Source: Gammaproteobacteria bacterium (GTDB lineage: Bacteria; Pseudomonadota; Gammaproteobacteria; CAJXQU01). From it: 48,842 bases of DNA. The DNA is taken from NCBI GenBank assembly GCA_026984775.1, contig JALSRM010000049.1, positions 1 through 48,842 on the forward strand, read 5' to 3'. Position numbers and translations under genes: made by a program. Below, piece by piece: positions 27,621 through 38,110 of this stretch; position 1 is the first letter of the stretch; each line of letters begins with the position of its first letter. A model generated the notes under the pieces. It had not been told where the DNA came from. It saw only the letters and a list, made by a program, of their open reading frames with translations, and ran no database searches.

Positions 27621-28685
27621 CTAATACGAAAGTAATGTCTCCAGTGTCACCTTGTCAAAACGACCGGTCGGCTTGAGCCCGTTATCCTCTTGAAACTGCC
27701 TGAGCGCGGTTTTTGTTTTTTTGCCCACTTTACCATCAGGCGTTCCTGCATCATAACCCAGATCATTAAGCACTTGCTGTGCCTTTCTGATTCTGGCTTT
27801 AAGTGACCCACCTGCTGCTCCTGCAGAAGAAGGCTTGCTTACGGGACCCGGGTTCGGTTTCTCGCCAGAAACCTTAAGCGAACCACCCGTGCCCAAACCA
27901 TGTGGGCTGTCGACGGTTTGTGCCTTGTAGTTGCGCGTGGCACGAACGATATTGTTAAACGCATCCATCATGGCTGCTACGATCACCTTGCCTTCTGGTG
28001 TTTTGGTATAACCCCCAAGTGCTCCCCCGGCAGCACCACCAAAAAGCCCAAGCCCTCCAGCCAGATTAGTCGCACGGGCACTGCCTTCGGCTGCAGCCAC
28101 CTGAACACCCGAACGGTTTTCCACGAGGGTCATTACACTCTGGGCATCAGCGAATTTGAGCGCTCCCCCCAGCAGTGCCCCCACCTTACCGAACAATCCG
28201 CCCAGGGCGGCACCGACACCACCGGTGTCGCTGTCCTTGAAAACGAGGCTTGGGATCAGCGTGTAGTCGGCTGCGACCATTTGTCCTTTTCCAAAATTAC
28301 TGGCTTGCCGCAGTTCTCCAGAATCTTCCAACATGCGCTCCTGCTCCATATGACGCATTCCGGCACGGCTACGTTCCACAACGACAAAACAGTTACTTTG
28401 TTGTGCCAGTAATCTCACGATGGGAACAGTCGAGTTGATGCCATACTGACCCATGCGATCGTACCAAGGTGAATAGGTATCTTCGTTGACAGCAAGCGTA
28501 CCCAGGGAGCGATCACAATGTTCAAGCGCTGAATTTGCATCATGTGCATTAGCTCCCCCTGCTCCACCACTGACTACAGATTCAGCTTTCTTGGAACCCA
28601 TTTCGACACCACCCACAGCTAAAGTGTAGGATGAGAATAGGCAGAACAACGCGAAAGAAAAGATTTTTGTGAATGATTTTACCAT
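27621..28685 (-). CDS. CsgG-like secretion/assembly domain fused to peptidoglycan-binding domain
   Basis: A 354-residue exported protein. A signal peptide (about 1-24, ending near SYTLAVGG) lacks a lipobox cysteine at the expected site. The central region (about 55-235) resembles the CsgG family: an N-terminal phrase near GINSTVPIVRLLAQQSNCFVVVER, then ADYTLIPSLVFKD and a Gly-rich stretch. A Pro/Gly/Ser linker (about 265-295) leads to a C-terminal PG_binding_1 domain, RKAQQVLNDLGYDAGTPDGK through LRQFQEDNGL. It may anchor a periplasmic or outer-membrane complex to murein. It sits on the same strand as the L,D-transpeptidase, 100 bases upstream of it. GAGGGAG provides a good ribosome-binding site. 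Confidence 0.85.
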   Translation of the reverse strand: MVKSFTKIFSFALFCLFSSYTLAVGGVEMGSKKAESVVSGGAGGANAHDANSALEHCDRSLGTLAVNEDTYSPWYDRMGQYGINSTVPIVRLLAQQSNCFVVVERSRAGMRHMEQERMLEDSGELRQASNFGKGQMVAADYTLIPSLVFKDSDTGGVGAALGGLFGKVGALLGGALKFADAQSVMTLVENRSGVQVAAAEGSARATNLAGGLGLFGGAAGGALGGYTKTPEGKVIVAAMMDAFNNIVRATRNYKAQTVDSPHGLGTGGSLKVSGEKPNPGPVSKPSSAGAAGGSLKARIRKAQQVLNDLGYDAGTPDGKVGKKTKTALRQFQEDNGLKPTGRFDKVTLETLLSY

Positions 28686-28796
28686 GAGTCTCCCTCGGGG
28701 AAATTTAATCTATTAATCATAACTGGATTTTGCAAAGTTATCGGCCAGTTATCAATACCCGAATTGTAAACAAGTCCCTCATATCACTGTTCAAGG

Positions 28797-28840
28797 GCGA
28801 TATAGATCAAGGCATTCCAACTTCAGTCCCATAGTATAAG
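28797..28840 (+). promoter_or_regulatory. FNR/DNR-type half-degenerate box and -10 upstream of a decayed cytochrome gene
   Basis: GCGAT-ATAG-ATCAA (28797-28810) matches the right half of the FNR/DNR consensus TTGAT-N4-ATCAA perfectly and the left half at 3 of 5 positions. TAGTAT (28832-28837) lies with its centre 31 bases downstream, the same geometry as at nirS and norC in this window. It would drive plus-strand transcription into the cytochrome c remnant. Confidence 0.4.
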
Positions 28841-28864
28841 AGCTGGTTCAAGGCGTCATTCATT

Positions 28865-29135
28865 ATGAAGGAAAAATTATTCGAGTGGTAAGTTGTTTTC
28901 GCTTTTATCTGGGTTTCAAGTAATTGCCGGTATCGCGTAAGCAGGCAAAGCCAAGGCCCAGATCTGTGCCTCCTGCCATGGCACCAGCCTCAAAGGCCAG
29001 AAAAAAGGTTATTTGGTAAAACAGTTGAAGGCCTTTTGCGATGGAGCACGTGTCGATCCCAGATTGTCACTTATGGCCAAGAACCTCAACGATGAGGACA
29101 TCAAGGATCTGGCCACCTATTTCAGTTACTTGTGA
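28865..29135 (+). pseudogene. Decayed monoheme cytochrome c (c4/c5-like)
   Basis: Plus-strand remnant of an exported cytochrome c. A signal-like stretch, KLFSLLSGFQVIAGIA (about 28890-28937), is followed by an in-frame TAA (28938-28940), which a single C-to-T change from CAA would create. The frame then stays open for 64 codons: AGKAKAQICASCHGTS with an intact CXXCH heme site, then KGYLVKQLKAF, and a C-terminal LNDEDIKDLATYFSYL ending at TGA 29133-29135. Between CHGTS and GQKKGYL roughly 15-20 residues expected in this family are missing. The likely original ATG (28865) is in another frame. The gene is therefore broken in three ways. It is convergent with nirN and might be the remains of an electron donor to denitrification. 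Confidence 0.7.
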
Positions 29136-29183
29136 GTTCTCTCTGTCGGTCCACGGGTACATCCTGTGGGTTGGTGTTTTTCT

Positions 29184-30749
29184 TCAATGGCTGGTTCCTG
29201 ACGACCGGGTAATCTTGTTATAAACGTTGTATTTGCCCACAGGTTTTTTCATTGGAATACGTTTGATGACGTCCAGCGTCCGTGCATCGTAAACGATCAG
29301 CTCACCGTCCATTTCCCAGATACTGAGCAGGGCATAGCGACCGTCGCGGGTAAATTCGATGTGGCCTGACGTTTTTCCTGGCGCCGGGCGCAAGGTCTTG
29401 ACGATTGTGAGCGTGGACTTATCTATCACATGCATGAGATCCCGGTGGGGGCCCATAAAAACATCCACCCAGGCATAGGGAGAGTTTTCGTGACTGCGCA
29501 TGAAGAAACCGGGGCCTTGGGTCGTTATCTTTTTGATGGTTTTCCAGTTTTGCGTGTCAATAATGCTGACACTGTTCTCTTTCAGGTTCGGGGTGGCCAG
29601 CACCACGGTATCTTTATATTTCCAGGTGATCCCGGAACCCAGATGAGGCATCCCGGTAAGATCCAGATCGGCTATCTTGCGTTTAACGATGAGGCTGAAA
29701 ACCTGGCCGTTTTTGCTGTTTCTAGCCGCACCTATGATATTGTTGTACTGCGGATCAAAAAAGAAATCGTCGAGGTAATCATCCAATCGGATCCGCCGTA
29801 CAGGGAAAGGGCCTTTTTCGGCCAAGCCTTCGGCCATGTGAAAGTCGTGGACGGTTCCGTTGAAGACTTGGGGTGGATTGTCCGAATAATGGATCTCCCA
29901 GACCTCTTTGAAATCCTTCAACGCGGCAATGAAACTCTGACGGGGGGGCGCGGTGTACACAGCGCTGACACGTGAGCTGTTACCCTTCCCATCCATCACC
30001 GGAATGACCTTGATCAACTCCAGATCAGAAGCATCGAGAAGCACCAGGCTATGGGGCAAATTGTTGCCCACCAAGACATAACGATCATCAGCCGACACCG
30101 CCAGGTTTCGGGTATTGATGCCGGCGCGGATCTCTGCCACGGTCTCCAGCGTGTACAGATCGAACTTGCTGATCCAGCCATCACGGGAGGCAAAATAGAC
30201 AAAACGCCCGTCGGATGAGAATTTGGGACCACCATGCAAAGCATAGTGTGATTTGAAACGGTGTATGGGCTCAAAGGTATCGCCGTCGAGAATCGTCACA
30301 TGGTGATCACCGGCTTCGACAACAACGAAAAGATTCAGCGGATCGGCATCATGGATGGGTTTTGCCATAGTAGCATCGCCCGTTGTCCCTTCAAGTTTGT
30401 AGACTACATGACTGTTCCGGATCGCCTTTTCTCCCCAGGCAGGAAGCATGGTAAGCGGTGTGTAGATATATTCCACCAGCTGCTCGATTTCATCCGGTTC
30501 GAGCTGACCGCCAAAGGCGGGCATCTGGGTGGCGGGCAAACCTTGGGTGATGGAGAGCACGGCCTGGTTCTTTTTGATCCGTTTCAGGTTCTGGGGGATC
30601 AGGGCAGGACCCGTCAGGCCGAGGCGATCAGAGCCATGGCACCGGGCACAGTTGTCTTGGTACAGCTGATTCACTGCCTGATCGGCGGCTCTGGCGGTCA
30701 CTGCTGAAAAACACGTCAATAACAAGACAAGGATTGGATTAACTCGCAA
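29184..30749 (-). CDS. nirN: Dihydro-heme d1 dehydrogenase NirN
   Basis: NirN is a periplasmic cytochrome that oxidises dihydro-heme d1 in the last step of heme d1 synthesis. The 521 residues comprise a signal peptide (about 1-22), a cytochrome c domain with CARCH (34-38) and QMPAFG as the probable Met-ligand region, and a C-terminal eight-bladed cytochrome-d1-type propeller (about 105-510) with repeated phrases such as PKFSSDGRFVYFASRDGWI. It resembles NirS but lacks the NirS-specific N-terminal extension. The start appears to be TTG, with GAGGAAG about nine bases upstream; no ATG or GTG precedes the signal peptide. It overlaps nirJ by 11 bases and ends the nir operon. Confidence 0.92.
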   Translation of the reverse strand: MRVNPILVLLLTCFSAVTARAADQAVNQLYQDNCARCHGSDRLGLTGPALIPQNLKRIKKNQAVLSITQGLPATQMPAFGGQLEPDEIEQLVEYIYTPLTMLPAWGEKAIRNSHVVYKLEGTTGDATMAKPIHDADPLNLFVVVEAGDHHVTILDGDTFEPIHRFKSHYALHGGPKFSSDGRFVYFASRDGWISKFDLYTLETVAEIRAGINTRNLAVSADDRYVLVGNNLPHSLVLLDASDLELIKVIPVMDGKGNSSRVSAVYTAPPRQSFIAALKDFKEVWEIHYSDNPPQVFNGTVHDFHMAEGLAEKGPFPVRRIRLDDYLDDFFFDPQYNNIIGAARNSKNGQVFSLIVKRKIADLDLTGMPHLGSGITWKYKDTVVLATPNLKENSVSIIDTQNWKTIKKITTQGPGFFMRSHENSPYAWVDVFMGPHRDLMHVIDKSTLTIVKTLRPAPGKTSGHIEFTRDGRYALLSIWEMDGELIVYDARTLDVIKRIPMKKPVGKYNVYNKITRSSGTSH

Positions 30750-31950
30750 AGCGGATCTTCCTCAGTTTGAGTTCCATTGGTTGGGGTTTTTCTTTCTCGT
30801 AGCTCTCAGACATGAGCCCCAGTTCCTGATCCGTGAGATAACAGGCCGGGTCTTCCCACCAAGGATCACCCGTGGTCTGGAAAGCCCGAACCCGGGTATT
30901 GCCACCACAAACGCTCTGAAACGTGCAGACACCACACCGTCCTCGCAGCATACGCGGTTGTCGTTTCAAACCTGCCATCAGCGGATCAGAGATATCTGGC
31001 CAGATGACTGAAAAAGGCTTCTCAAGTACATTCCCCAGAGTGTAGTTCCACCAGAAGGTGTCCGGATGCACATTCCCCAAGTTATCGATATTGGCAACAT
31101 TGATCCCCGATGAATTTCCGCCCCATTGCTGAAGTTTTGCGTACAAATGATCATATCGATCGGGAAAGCGTCTTTTGATCCACTGCAGAAGATAAACGGC
31201 ATCGGCATCATTGTTCCCAGTGACGAACTCGCGCACTCTGCCTGCTTCGAGATCCGCCCAGCAACGGTCGAACAAAAGGTCCATCGCCTCCCGGGTGATC
31301 TGGTGAACGGTGTCATGGACACGATGCCTGTGACCGCGGCCACCGTAATTGAGATGCGACAGATAGAATTTGTCGATCTGCTCCTGCACCATGAGGTCGA
31401 GCAAAAAGGGCAATTCATGTGCATTTTCCTGGGTGATGGAAAAGCGCATGCCGACCTTGATACCTGCCTCACGACAGCGTTGCAAGGCCTGGAGGGACGC
31501 ATCGAACGCCCCCTCTTTGCGCCGGAAACGATCATGGGTCTCACGCATGCCGTCGATGCTGATGCCGAGGTAGTCATAACCCACCTCGGCAATTTGATCG
31601 ATGTTGTGTTCATCGATCAGTGTGCCATTGGTAGAGAGTGCGACATAAAAGCCGAGTGACTTCGCCTGTTTGGAGATCGTGAAAATATCGGGCCGCAACA
31701 AAGGCTCACCCCCGGAAAGAATGAGCACCGGCACGTGGAATGCCTTGAGATCCTGCATAACGGAAAACACCTGCCGGGTGGAAAGTTCACCGGGGAAATC
31801 CACATCAGCCGAGATGGAATAACAGTGTTTGCAGGCAAGGTTGCAGCGGCGGACGAGGTTCCAGATCACCACCGGCCCGGGTGGGTTGCGTTTCGGGCCA
31901 AGGGGAGTCGGATTTTTCAACTCCCGCATGTAATGTGTGATTCGAAACAT
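30739..31950 (-). CDS. nirJ: Heme d1 biosynthesis radical SAM protein NirJ
   Basis: NirJ is a radical SAM enzyme that replaces propionate side chains of 12,18-didecarboxysiroheme during heme d1 synthesis. It has 403 residues. The [4Fe-4S] motif is CNLACKHC (C36, C40, C43), followed by LILSGGEPLLRP. The C-terminal SPASM-like region has CGVCTFQSVCGG and a further Cys in EDPACYL for an auxiliary cluster. It is cytoplasmic. It lies directly after nirH (12 bases) and overlaps nirN by 11 bases. Only a poor ribosome-binding site is visible, so coupling to nirH translation is likely. Confidence 0.96.
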   Translation of the reverse strand: MFRITHYMRELKNPTPLGPKRNPPGPVVIWNLVRRCNLACKHCYSISADVDFPGELSTRQVFSVMQDLKAFHVPVLILSGGEPLLRPDIFTISKQAKSLGFYVALSTNGTLIDEHNIDQIAEVGYDYLGISIDGMRETHDRFRRKEGAFDASLQALQRCREAGIKVGMRFSITQENAHELPFLLDLMVQEQIDKFYLSHLNYGGRGHRHRVHDTVHQITREAMDLLFDRCWADLEAGRVREFVTGNNDADAVYLLQWIKRRFPDRYDHLYAKLQQWGGNSSGINVANIDNLGNVHPDTFWWNYTLGNVLEKPFSVIWPDISDPLMAGLKRQPRMLRGRCGVCTFQSVCGGNTRVRAFQTTGDPWWEDPACYLTDQELGLMSESYEKEKPQPMELKLRKIRFAS

Positions 31951-31961
31951 GGCGTAGCTCG

Positions 31962-32465
31962 TTATCCTATTCTGATACCTGTCTTTTTCAAAATCCGGGT
32001 GCTGAAGAGCACTTCATGACGTCGGCAGTTATCTCCGAGCAGATTAGCGATCTGATCAACCTTCTCCATCACTTCTTCACGGTTATGACCGTGGACCATG
32101 GCAAACAGGTTGTACGGCCACTCCGGGAGATGCCTCGGCCGGTGATAACAGTGGCTGACGAAGCTCAATTTGCCCACAGCGTGTCCAAAGATTTTGATCT
32201 GATCATCAGGCAGATCCCAAACCGACATACCATTGGCAACATAACCCAGTGTGTAATGATTGGGCACCACGCCGATACGTCGGATACGGCCGTCCTCGCG
32301 CATTTTTCTGAGCCGCTTCTTGATCAACTCCACATTAACACCCAATTGATCCGCGATCTGCTGATAGGGCTCAGCAACGAGAGGAAGACCTGCCTGAGTG
32401 GCGATCATGATCTCACGGTCCAGATCTTTCTCATCCTGTTCATTTCTTTCTGCCAGATAATGCAT
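31962..32465 (-). CDS. nirH: Siroheme decarboxylase subunit NirH (Lrp/AsnC-like)
   Basis: A 167-residue Lrp/AsnC-fold protein that acts as an enzyme subunit, not a regulator: NirDLGH together decarboxylate siroheme to 12,18-didecarboxysiroheme. The N-terminal winged HTH (QIADQLGVNVELIKKRLRKM, about 37-56) is followed by the substrate domain with VVPNHYTLGYVANGMSVWDL and the conserved SHCYHRPRHLPEWPYNLFAM, where histidines propose the active site. It is one base downstream of nirG. The NirH/NirL-type histidine-rich motif assigns it to the H/L pair side. Confidence 0.9.
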   Translation of the reverse strand: MHYLAERNEQDEKDLDREIMIATQAGLPLVAEPYQQIADQLGVNVELIKKRLRKMREDGRIRRIGVVPNHYTLGYVANGMSVWDLPDDQIKIFGHAVGKLSFVSHCYHRPRHLPEWPYNLFAMVHGHNREEVMEKVDQIANLLGDNCRRHEVLFSTRILKKTGIRIG

Positions 32466-32466
32466 T

Positions 32467-32910
32467 TCATACCTCGAAATAGAGCCCTACGTAAAACTCT
32501 TCCCGTTTCGGGAAACTGAGTACCTTCAATCCCGTTTGCTGTTCAATCCGTTGACGGGCCTGGTTCAGTGTCTGCTGACTCTCTGCGGCCAATACAAACC
32601 ACATGTTCAACTCATGATCCCGTTGGTAATTATGGGCCACCTCGGAGAAGGCATTGACTTTTTCGGCCACCTTGTCGAAGTGTTCCTTAGGCACCTTCAT
32701 GGCGCAGAGGCTGACGGCACCTCCAAACTGATCGGCATTGAACAATGGCCCGAAGCGGGTCAGGTAGTTTTCGTCGAGCAGGCGCTGGATCCGCTGGATG
32801 AGATCTTCTTCGCTCAATCCAAGATGACCGGCAACCACGGCAAAAGGGTGATCACAGACAGGGAAATCTCCTTGCAGTGCATTGATGATGCTTCGATCCA
32901 GTGCATCCAT
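32467..32910 (-). CDS. nirG: Siroheme decarboxylase subunit NirG (Lrp/AsnC-like)
   Basis: A 147-residue NirG subunit of the siroheme decarboxylase complex. The Lrp-like HTH is at about 20-50 (VAGHLGLSEEDLIQRIQRLL). The NirD/NirG-type domain follows with RFGPLFNADQFGG and the conserved VAHNYQRDHELNMWFVLAA. The start at 32910 was chosen because it lies one base after the nirDL stop and gives 147 residues, the length I recall for Pseudomonas NirG. The open frame extends 45 codons further but would overlap nirDL. It is followed one base later by nirH. Confidence 0.9.
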   Translation of the reverse strand: MDALDRSIINALQGDFPVCDHPFAVVAGHLGLSEEDLIQRIQRLLDENYLTRFGPLFNADQFGGAVSLCAMKVPKEHFDKVAEKVNAFSEVAHNYQRDHELNMWFVLAAESQQTLNQARQRIEQQTGLKVLSFPKREEFYVGLYFEV

Positions 32911-32911
32911 C

Positions 32912-33886
32912 TCAGGCGACAACCTTTGCGCCGCATTGTTTGAAACGGCGGCGTGAAAAAAGGGTTTCATGGGGCAGTGTGTTGAGCTCATATTGCTCGA
33001 TAATCCGATCGAGGCACGCATGCGCCTCATCTCGTTCCCGAGCATGGATCATGGTAAACAGGTTGTATGGCCAGTCAGGGAGGACTCTGGGCCGCTGATA
33101 GCACAGCGTCACTGCAGGCTCATTGCTGATTTGCAATCCCAGCTCATCAACCTGGTGATCAGGCACGTTCCAGACGACCATGGCATTGGCATGATAACCC
33201 AGTTCATGATGGCGGACCACAATCCCGAGCCGCCGGATGACCCCCGCAGACTGAAGTTGGTGGATCTTTTCGATCACGACCCTTTCGGAAAAACCTAGTC
33301 GTTTCCCGATCTCACGGTAAGGTCGCTCGCTCAAGGGAAGGCCGTGCTGTATGGCGGCGATCAATTTCCGATCTACAGCCTCGTCCATCGGCAAGGAAGG
33401 CACCACTGGCGTCCCTGGTGTGCTTGCCTTGACAGGTTCCCGATCCAGCCGAAATCCCAGGTCAATGTGATATTCCCGGATCAAGGGCAGGCTCATCACA
33501 GCATATCCTGTTTCTATACGGATCCTGTCAATTACCTGGCCCAGCCTTGTCCTGTGGGGAGCGACGACGACAAACCAGAGATTAAAACGGTGCTCCCGCT
33601 CATAATTATGATTGATCTCTTGAAAATGGTTGATCCACATAGCGACTTCTTCCAGTTCGGCTTCCGGTACATGCATGGCGGCCAGGGTGCTGGCACCGAT
33701 CACATTGGGAGGGAAGACCGGACCCACCCGGCTGACTTTGCCTTCGGCGCTGAGGCGGCTCAGTAGTTGCAAAACGGTATGCGTGTCCGTTTGGAGATCC
33801 TTGGCGATCACTTGGTATGGCGTTGGGTTCAGTGGAAACCGCTGCTGATACTGATTCAACAATTGCTGTTCCAGATCCATCATCAT
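32912..33886 (-). CDS. nirDL: Fused siroheme decarboxylase subunits NirD-NirL
   Basis: A 324-residue fusion of two Lrp/AsnC-like subunits. Residues 1-150 are NirD-like: RVGPVFPPNVIGASTLAAM and INHNYEREHRFNLWFVVVA. A Pro/Thr linker (about 152-167, KASTPGTPVVPSLP) joins it to residues 168-324, which are NirL-like: RRLGIVVRHHELGYHANAMV and TLCYQRPRVLPDWPYNLFTM. Such NirDL fusions are known in other denitrifiers. Its pairing with separate NirG and NirH suggests a decarboxylase assembled from DL plus GH pairs. The gene directly abuts nirF (stop at 33887) and nirG. Confidence 0.92.
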   Translation of the reverse strand: MMMDLEQQLLNQYQQRFPLNPTPYQVIAKDLQTDTHTVLQLLSRLSAEGKVSRVGPVFPPNVIGASTLAAMHVPEAELEEVAMWINHFQEINHNYEREHRFNLWFVVVAPHRTRLGQVIDRIRIETGYAVMSLPLIREYHIDLGFRLDREPVKASTPGTPVVPSLPMDEAVDRKLIAAIQHGLPLSERPYREIGKRLGFSERVVIEKIHQLQSAGVIRRLGIVVRHHELGYHANAMVVWNVPDHQVDELGLQISNEPAVTLCYQRPRVLPDWPYNLFTMIHARERDEAHACLDRIIEQYELNTLPHETLFSRRRFKQCGAKVVA

Positions 33887-35065
33887 CTACAACCCAATCC
33901 GGTGTGCGCGACTGGTAAAGAAGATCCCGGAGGGTTTTCTGGCCGGCAGTTTTTTTATCAACTTCAGTGTCCGGGTATCATAGATTTGTATTTCATTCTC
34001 ATCCCGTACCGATATCCACACCCGCTCCCCACGGGGTGTAAACTCCATATGCAAAACCCCTTTCCCCGGTTTCAGTGTCTTGATGATTTCGCGTCTTTCG
34101 GTGTCGATGACCTGGACGGTATCGTTCTTCGGGAAGGCAAAGTTGACCCAGACATGGCGTCCATCCGGCCTTGCCATGACAAACACGGGCTGGCCGTGGA
34201 CGGGAATGTTCGCAACCGGCGCCCATGTGCTGCGGTCGATGACGATCACTTCGTGATGCCCTACCGCCGGCACAAAAGCCTCCCCACCGGCCATCGCCCA
34301 TCCCTCCAGATGGGGCATCTTGTAGACCGGCATTTTCTTCTCACCCCGACCATACCGCTCCAGAATCGATTGCACGCCCTCCTCCGGATGCCACAAGTTG
34401 ACCCGTGCCATGCCATCCTCACCGAACAAACCGGCAAGGTAATCATGGCCATCGGGAGTGATCAAGGCATCGTATGGTTGATGACCAACGGCGTTGAATT
34501 TTGTGATCACCGGGTTGTCTGGTGTGGTCATATCGGCGATCCAGATCGCGTCGGCATCATAGAGACTGAAGACAAACCGGTTATCCGGTGCATCCACCAG
34601 ACCCACCACCTTCGATGGCTGGCCACGAGAATCCAGTGCCGGGATTTCGGCGACAGGCTCCAGGGTTTTCGCATCAAAAATACGAACACCACCTGGTGCA
34701 TAATTGGAGACTGCGATCAGCCGTCCATCTTGGGAGATCGCCCCACCAATACTGTTACCGGCCTGCAGGATTCTGTTTACGATTACACCCTTGAGTAGAT
34801 CCAGCTTGGTCAAGCCACCGTCCCTTCCAAAGACATAGGCATACCGTTCATCACGTGAGAAAACGACAGACGCATGAGAAAGATCACCCAGGCCCTCGAT
34901 CCGATACAGCATGGAGCCGGTGGTATGCTCGATGATCTGAACGCTGCCCGTCGCTCGCTCGATGATCACACCCAAATCACCGGTACCCCGTTCTGCAAAA
35001 ACGGAGCTTATGAAACTGAGCAGAGACAACAGAACGAATACAATGGATCGCAATCGTATCTTCAT
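33887..35065 (-). CDS. nirF: Heme d1 biosynthesis protein NirF
   Basis: A 392-residue periplasmic propeller protein needed for a late step of heme d1 formation. It has a signal peptide (about 1-25, LLSLLSFISSVFA then E) without a clear lipobox. A cytochrome-d1-type beta-propeller fills the rest, with no heme c motif. Repeated blade phrases include SVVFSRDERYAYVFGRDGGL and the C-terminal IKKLPARKPSGIF. NirF binds heme d1 precursors and interacts with NirN and NirS in Pseudomonas. It overlaps nirC by ATGA (35062-35065). Confidence 0.94.
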   Translation of the reverse strand: MKIRLRSIVFVLLSLLSFISSVFAERGTGDLGVIIERATGSVQIIEHTTGSMLYRIEGLGDLSHASVVFSRDERYAYVFGRDGGLTKLDLLKGVIVNRILQAGNSIGGAISQDGRLIAVSNYAPGGVRIFDAKTLEPVAEIPALDSRGQPSKVVGLVDAPDNRFVFSLYDADAIWIADMTTPDNPVITKFNAVGHQPYDALITPDGHDYLAGLFGEDGMARVNLWHPEEGVQSILERYGRGEKKMPVYKMPHLEGWAMAGGEAFVPAVGHHEVIVIDRSTWAPVANIPVHGQPVFVMARPDGRHVWVNFAFPKNDTVQVIDTERREIIKTLKPGKGVLHMEFTPRGERVWISVRDENEIQIYDTRTLKLIKKLPARKPSGIFFTSRAHRIGL

Positions 35066-35385
35066 GGATTGACACCTCTTTTCAGCTCACCCACGAGCCA
35101 CTTGATTTCTGTTGCATTGAGAATGCCTTCCCAGGGTGGCATGGGAGTGTTTTCACGACCCTTCTTTATCGTGTCGATCAGAAATGCGTCCGATTTGTTG
35201 GCCAATGTCTCCGGTGTCAGTGCAGGACCAAGCCCACCTTTCATGGTCATGCCATGGCAGGCTCCACAATCATCAAGCAGAAGGTTTCTCAACTCGTCTT
35301 GCCGTTCAGTCGACAGGGACTCTGCCTTGCCTTGATCGATCCAGGCAATGGAAAACAGTGCCATCAGCAGAATGGTTTTTTTCAT
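35062..35385 (-). CDS. nirC: Periplasmic cytochrome c NirC (c55X-type)
   Basis: A 107-residue exported monoheme cytochrome c. The signal peptide is residues 1-21 (MKKTILLMALFSIAWI then GKA). The heme motif CGACH is at 40-44, and the likely Met ligand is in TPMPPW (M82). NirC can pass electrons to NirS and has been linked to the final step of heme d1 maturation. The start at 35385 overlaps the nirE stop as ATGA (35382-35385) and has AGGA upstream. The longer open frame to 35550 lies inside nirE. With nirM absent here, NirC may be the main donor to NirS encoded in the cluster. Confidence 0.92.
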   Translation of the reverse strand: MKKTILLMALFSIAWIDQGKAESLSTERQDELRNLLLDDCGACHGMTMKGGLGPALTPETLANKSDAFLIDTIKKGRENTPMPPWEGILNATEIKWLVGELKRGVNP

Positions 35386-36173
35386 ATTCGCTTTCCTGAA
35401 GATTGTTGCAATGCCTTGCCTGGAACCGGTTGGAACCAGTCGAGGATCTGTGCAAAACGAACCACCTCGCCAATGACAATCATGGCGGGCGGTTGAACAC
35501 CGGCCTGATGCGTATCGTTGACCAGATCGGCCAGGGAGCTGATCAGACACTGTTGATCCAGCGTCGTGCCACGTTCGATCACCGCAGCCGGAGTTATGGG
35601 TGACCGACCTGCATCAAGTGCAGCGTTCACAATCGCCTCCAGATTGCCCAACCCCATGTAAATGGCAAGGGTACACGAGGGATCGCGCAACGCCGCTTGA
35701 TCAATTTCGAGTGGCTTGTTTTCTCTGCGGTGCCCGGTCATGAAATGCACTCCGTCGGCCAATCCCCGATGGGTCAATGGGATCCCCGCATAGGATGCAC
35801 AGGCCATGGCGGAGGTGATGCCGGGTACGATTTCATAGGTGATACCATGCCGAGCAAGCGCCAGGGCTTCTTCACTTCCACGACCAAAAATAAAGGGATC
35901 GCCTCCTTTTAAACGAACGATATGACGATGCCCTTTGGTGGCGAGGTTGATCAACAGGTGGTTGATTTCTTCCTGTGGCAAGGGATGCCGTCCTGTCGCC
36001 TTGCCTGCATAGATTTTTGCCACACCGGAGGGTATCAAATTAATGATCGTCTCTGAGACCAGCCGATCATAGACAACGACATCGGCTGCTTTGATCAAAC
36101 GTAATGCCTTGACTGTCAATAGATCCGGATCGCCAGGACCAGCACCAACTAAATAGACACGTGAGTTATTCAT
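35382..36173 (-). CDS. nirE: Uroporphyrinogen-III C-methyltransferase NirE (SUMT)
   Basis: NirE methylates uroporphyrinogen III twice with SAM to give precorrin-2, feeding siroheme and then heme d1. It has 263 residues. VYLVGAGPGDPDLLTVKAL (near the N-terminus), VVYDRLVS, VRLKGGDPFIFGRGSEE and GITSAMACASYAGIPLTHR are the SUMT signatures. The ATG at 36173 is preferred to the one at 36191 because AAGGA lies eight bases upstream, whereas the earlier ATG has none. Second gene of the nirS operon (70 bases after the nirS stop), coupled by ATGA to nirC. No CysG-like dehydrogenase/ferrochelatase domain is attached. Confidence 0.94.
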   Translation of the reverse strand: MNNSRVYLVGAGPGDPDLLTVKALRLIKAADVVVYDRLVSETIINLIPSGVAKIYAGKATGRHPLPQEEINHLLINLATKGHRHIVRLKGGDPFIFGRGSEEALALARHGITYEIVPGITSAMACASYAGIPLTHRGLADGVHFMTGHRRENKPLEIDQAALRDPSCTLAIYMGLGNLEAIVNAALDAGRSPITPAAVIERGTTLDQQCLISSLADLVNDTHQAGVQPPAMIVIGEVVRFAQILDWFQPVPGKALQQSSGKRI

Positions 36174-36243
36174 CACCGTATTCCTTTTCAATCAAACTGA
36201 AAAACGGGACATCCCTGTCCCCAGCGAGAGAGGTATTGGCTAC

Positions 36244-38060
<1,817 letters not shown>

Positions 38061-38110
38061 GGTGTTCGAGGCCAGGACACTTCCTTGATTGGCCATGGCC
38101 GGTGCCTGCG

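Noticed and set aside
33767-34798. 343-codon plus-strand open frame
   Set aside because: It lies opposite nirF, rich in His, Arg and Cys in a non-protein-like way; it is a shadow of the propeller gene.
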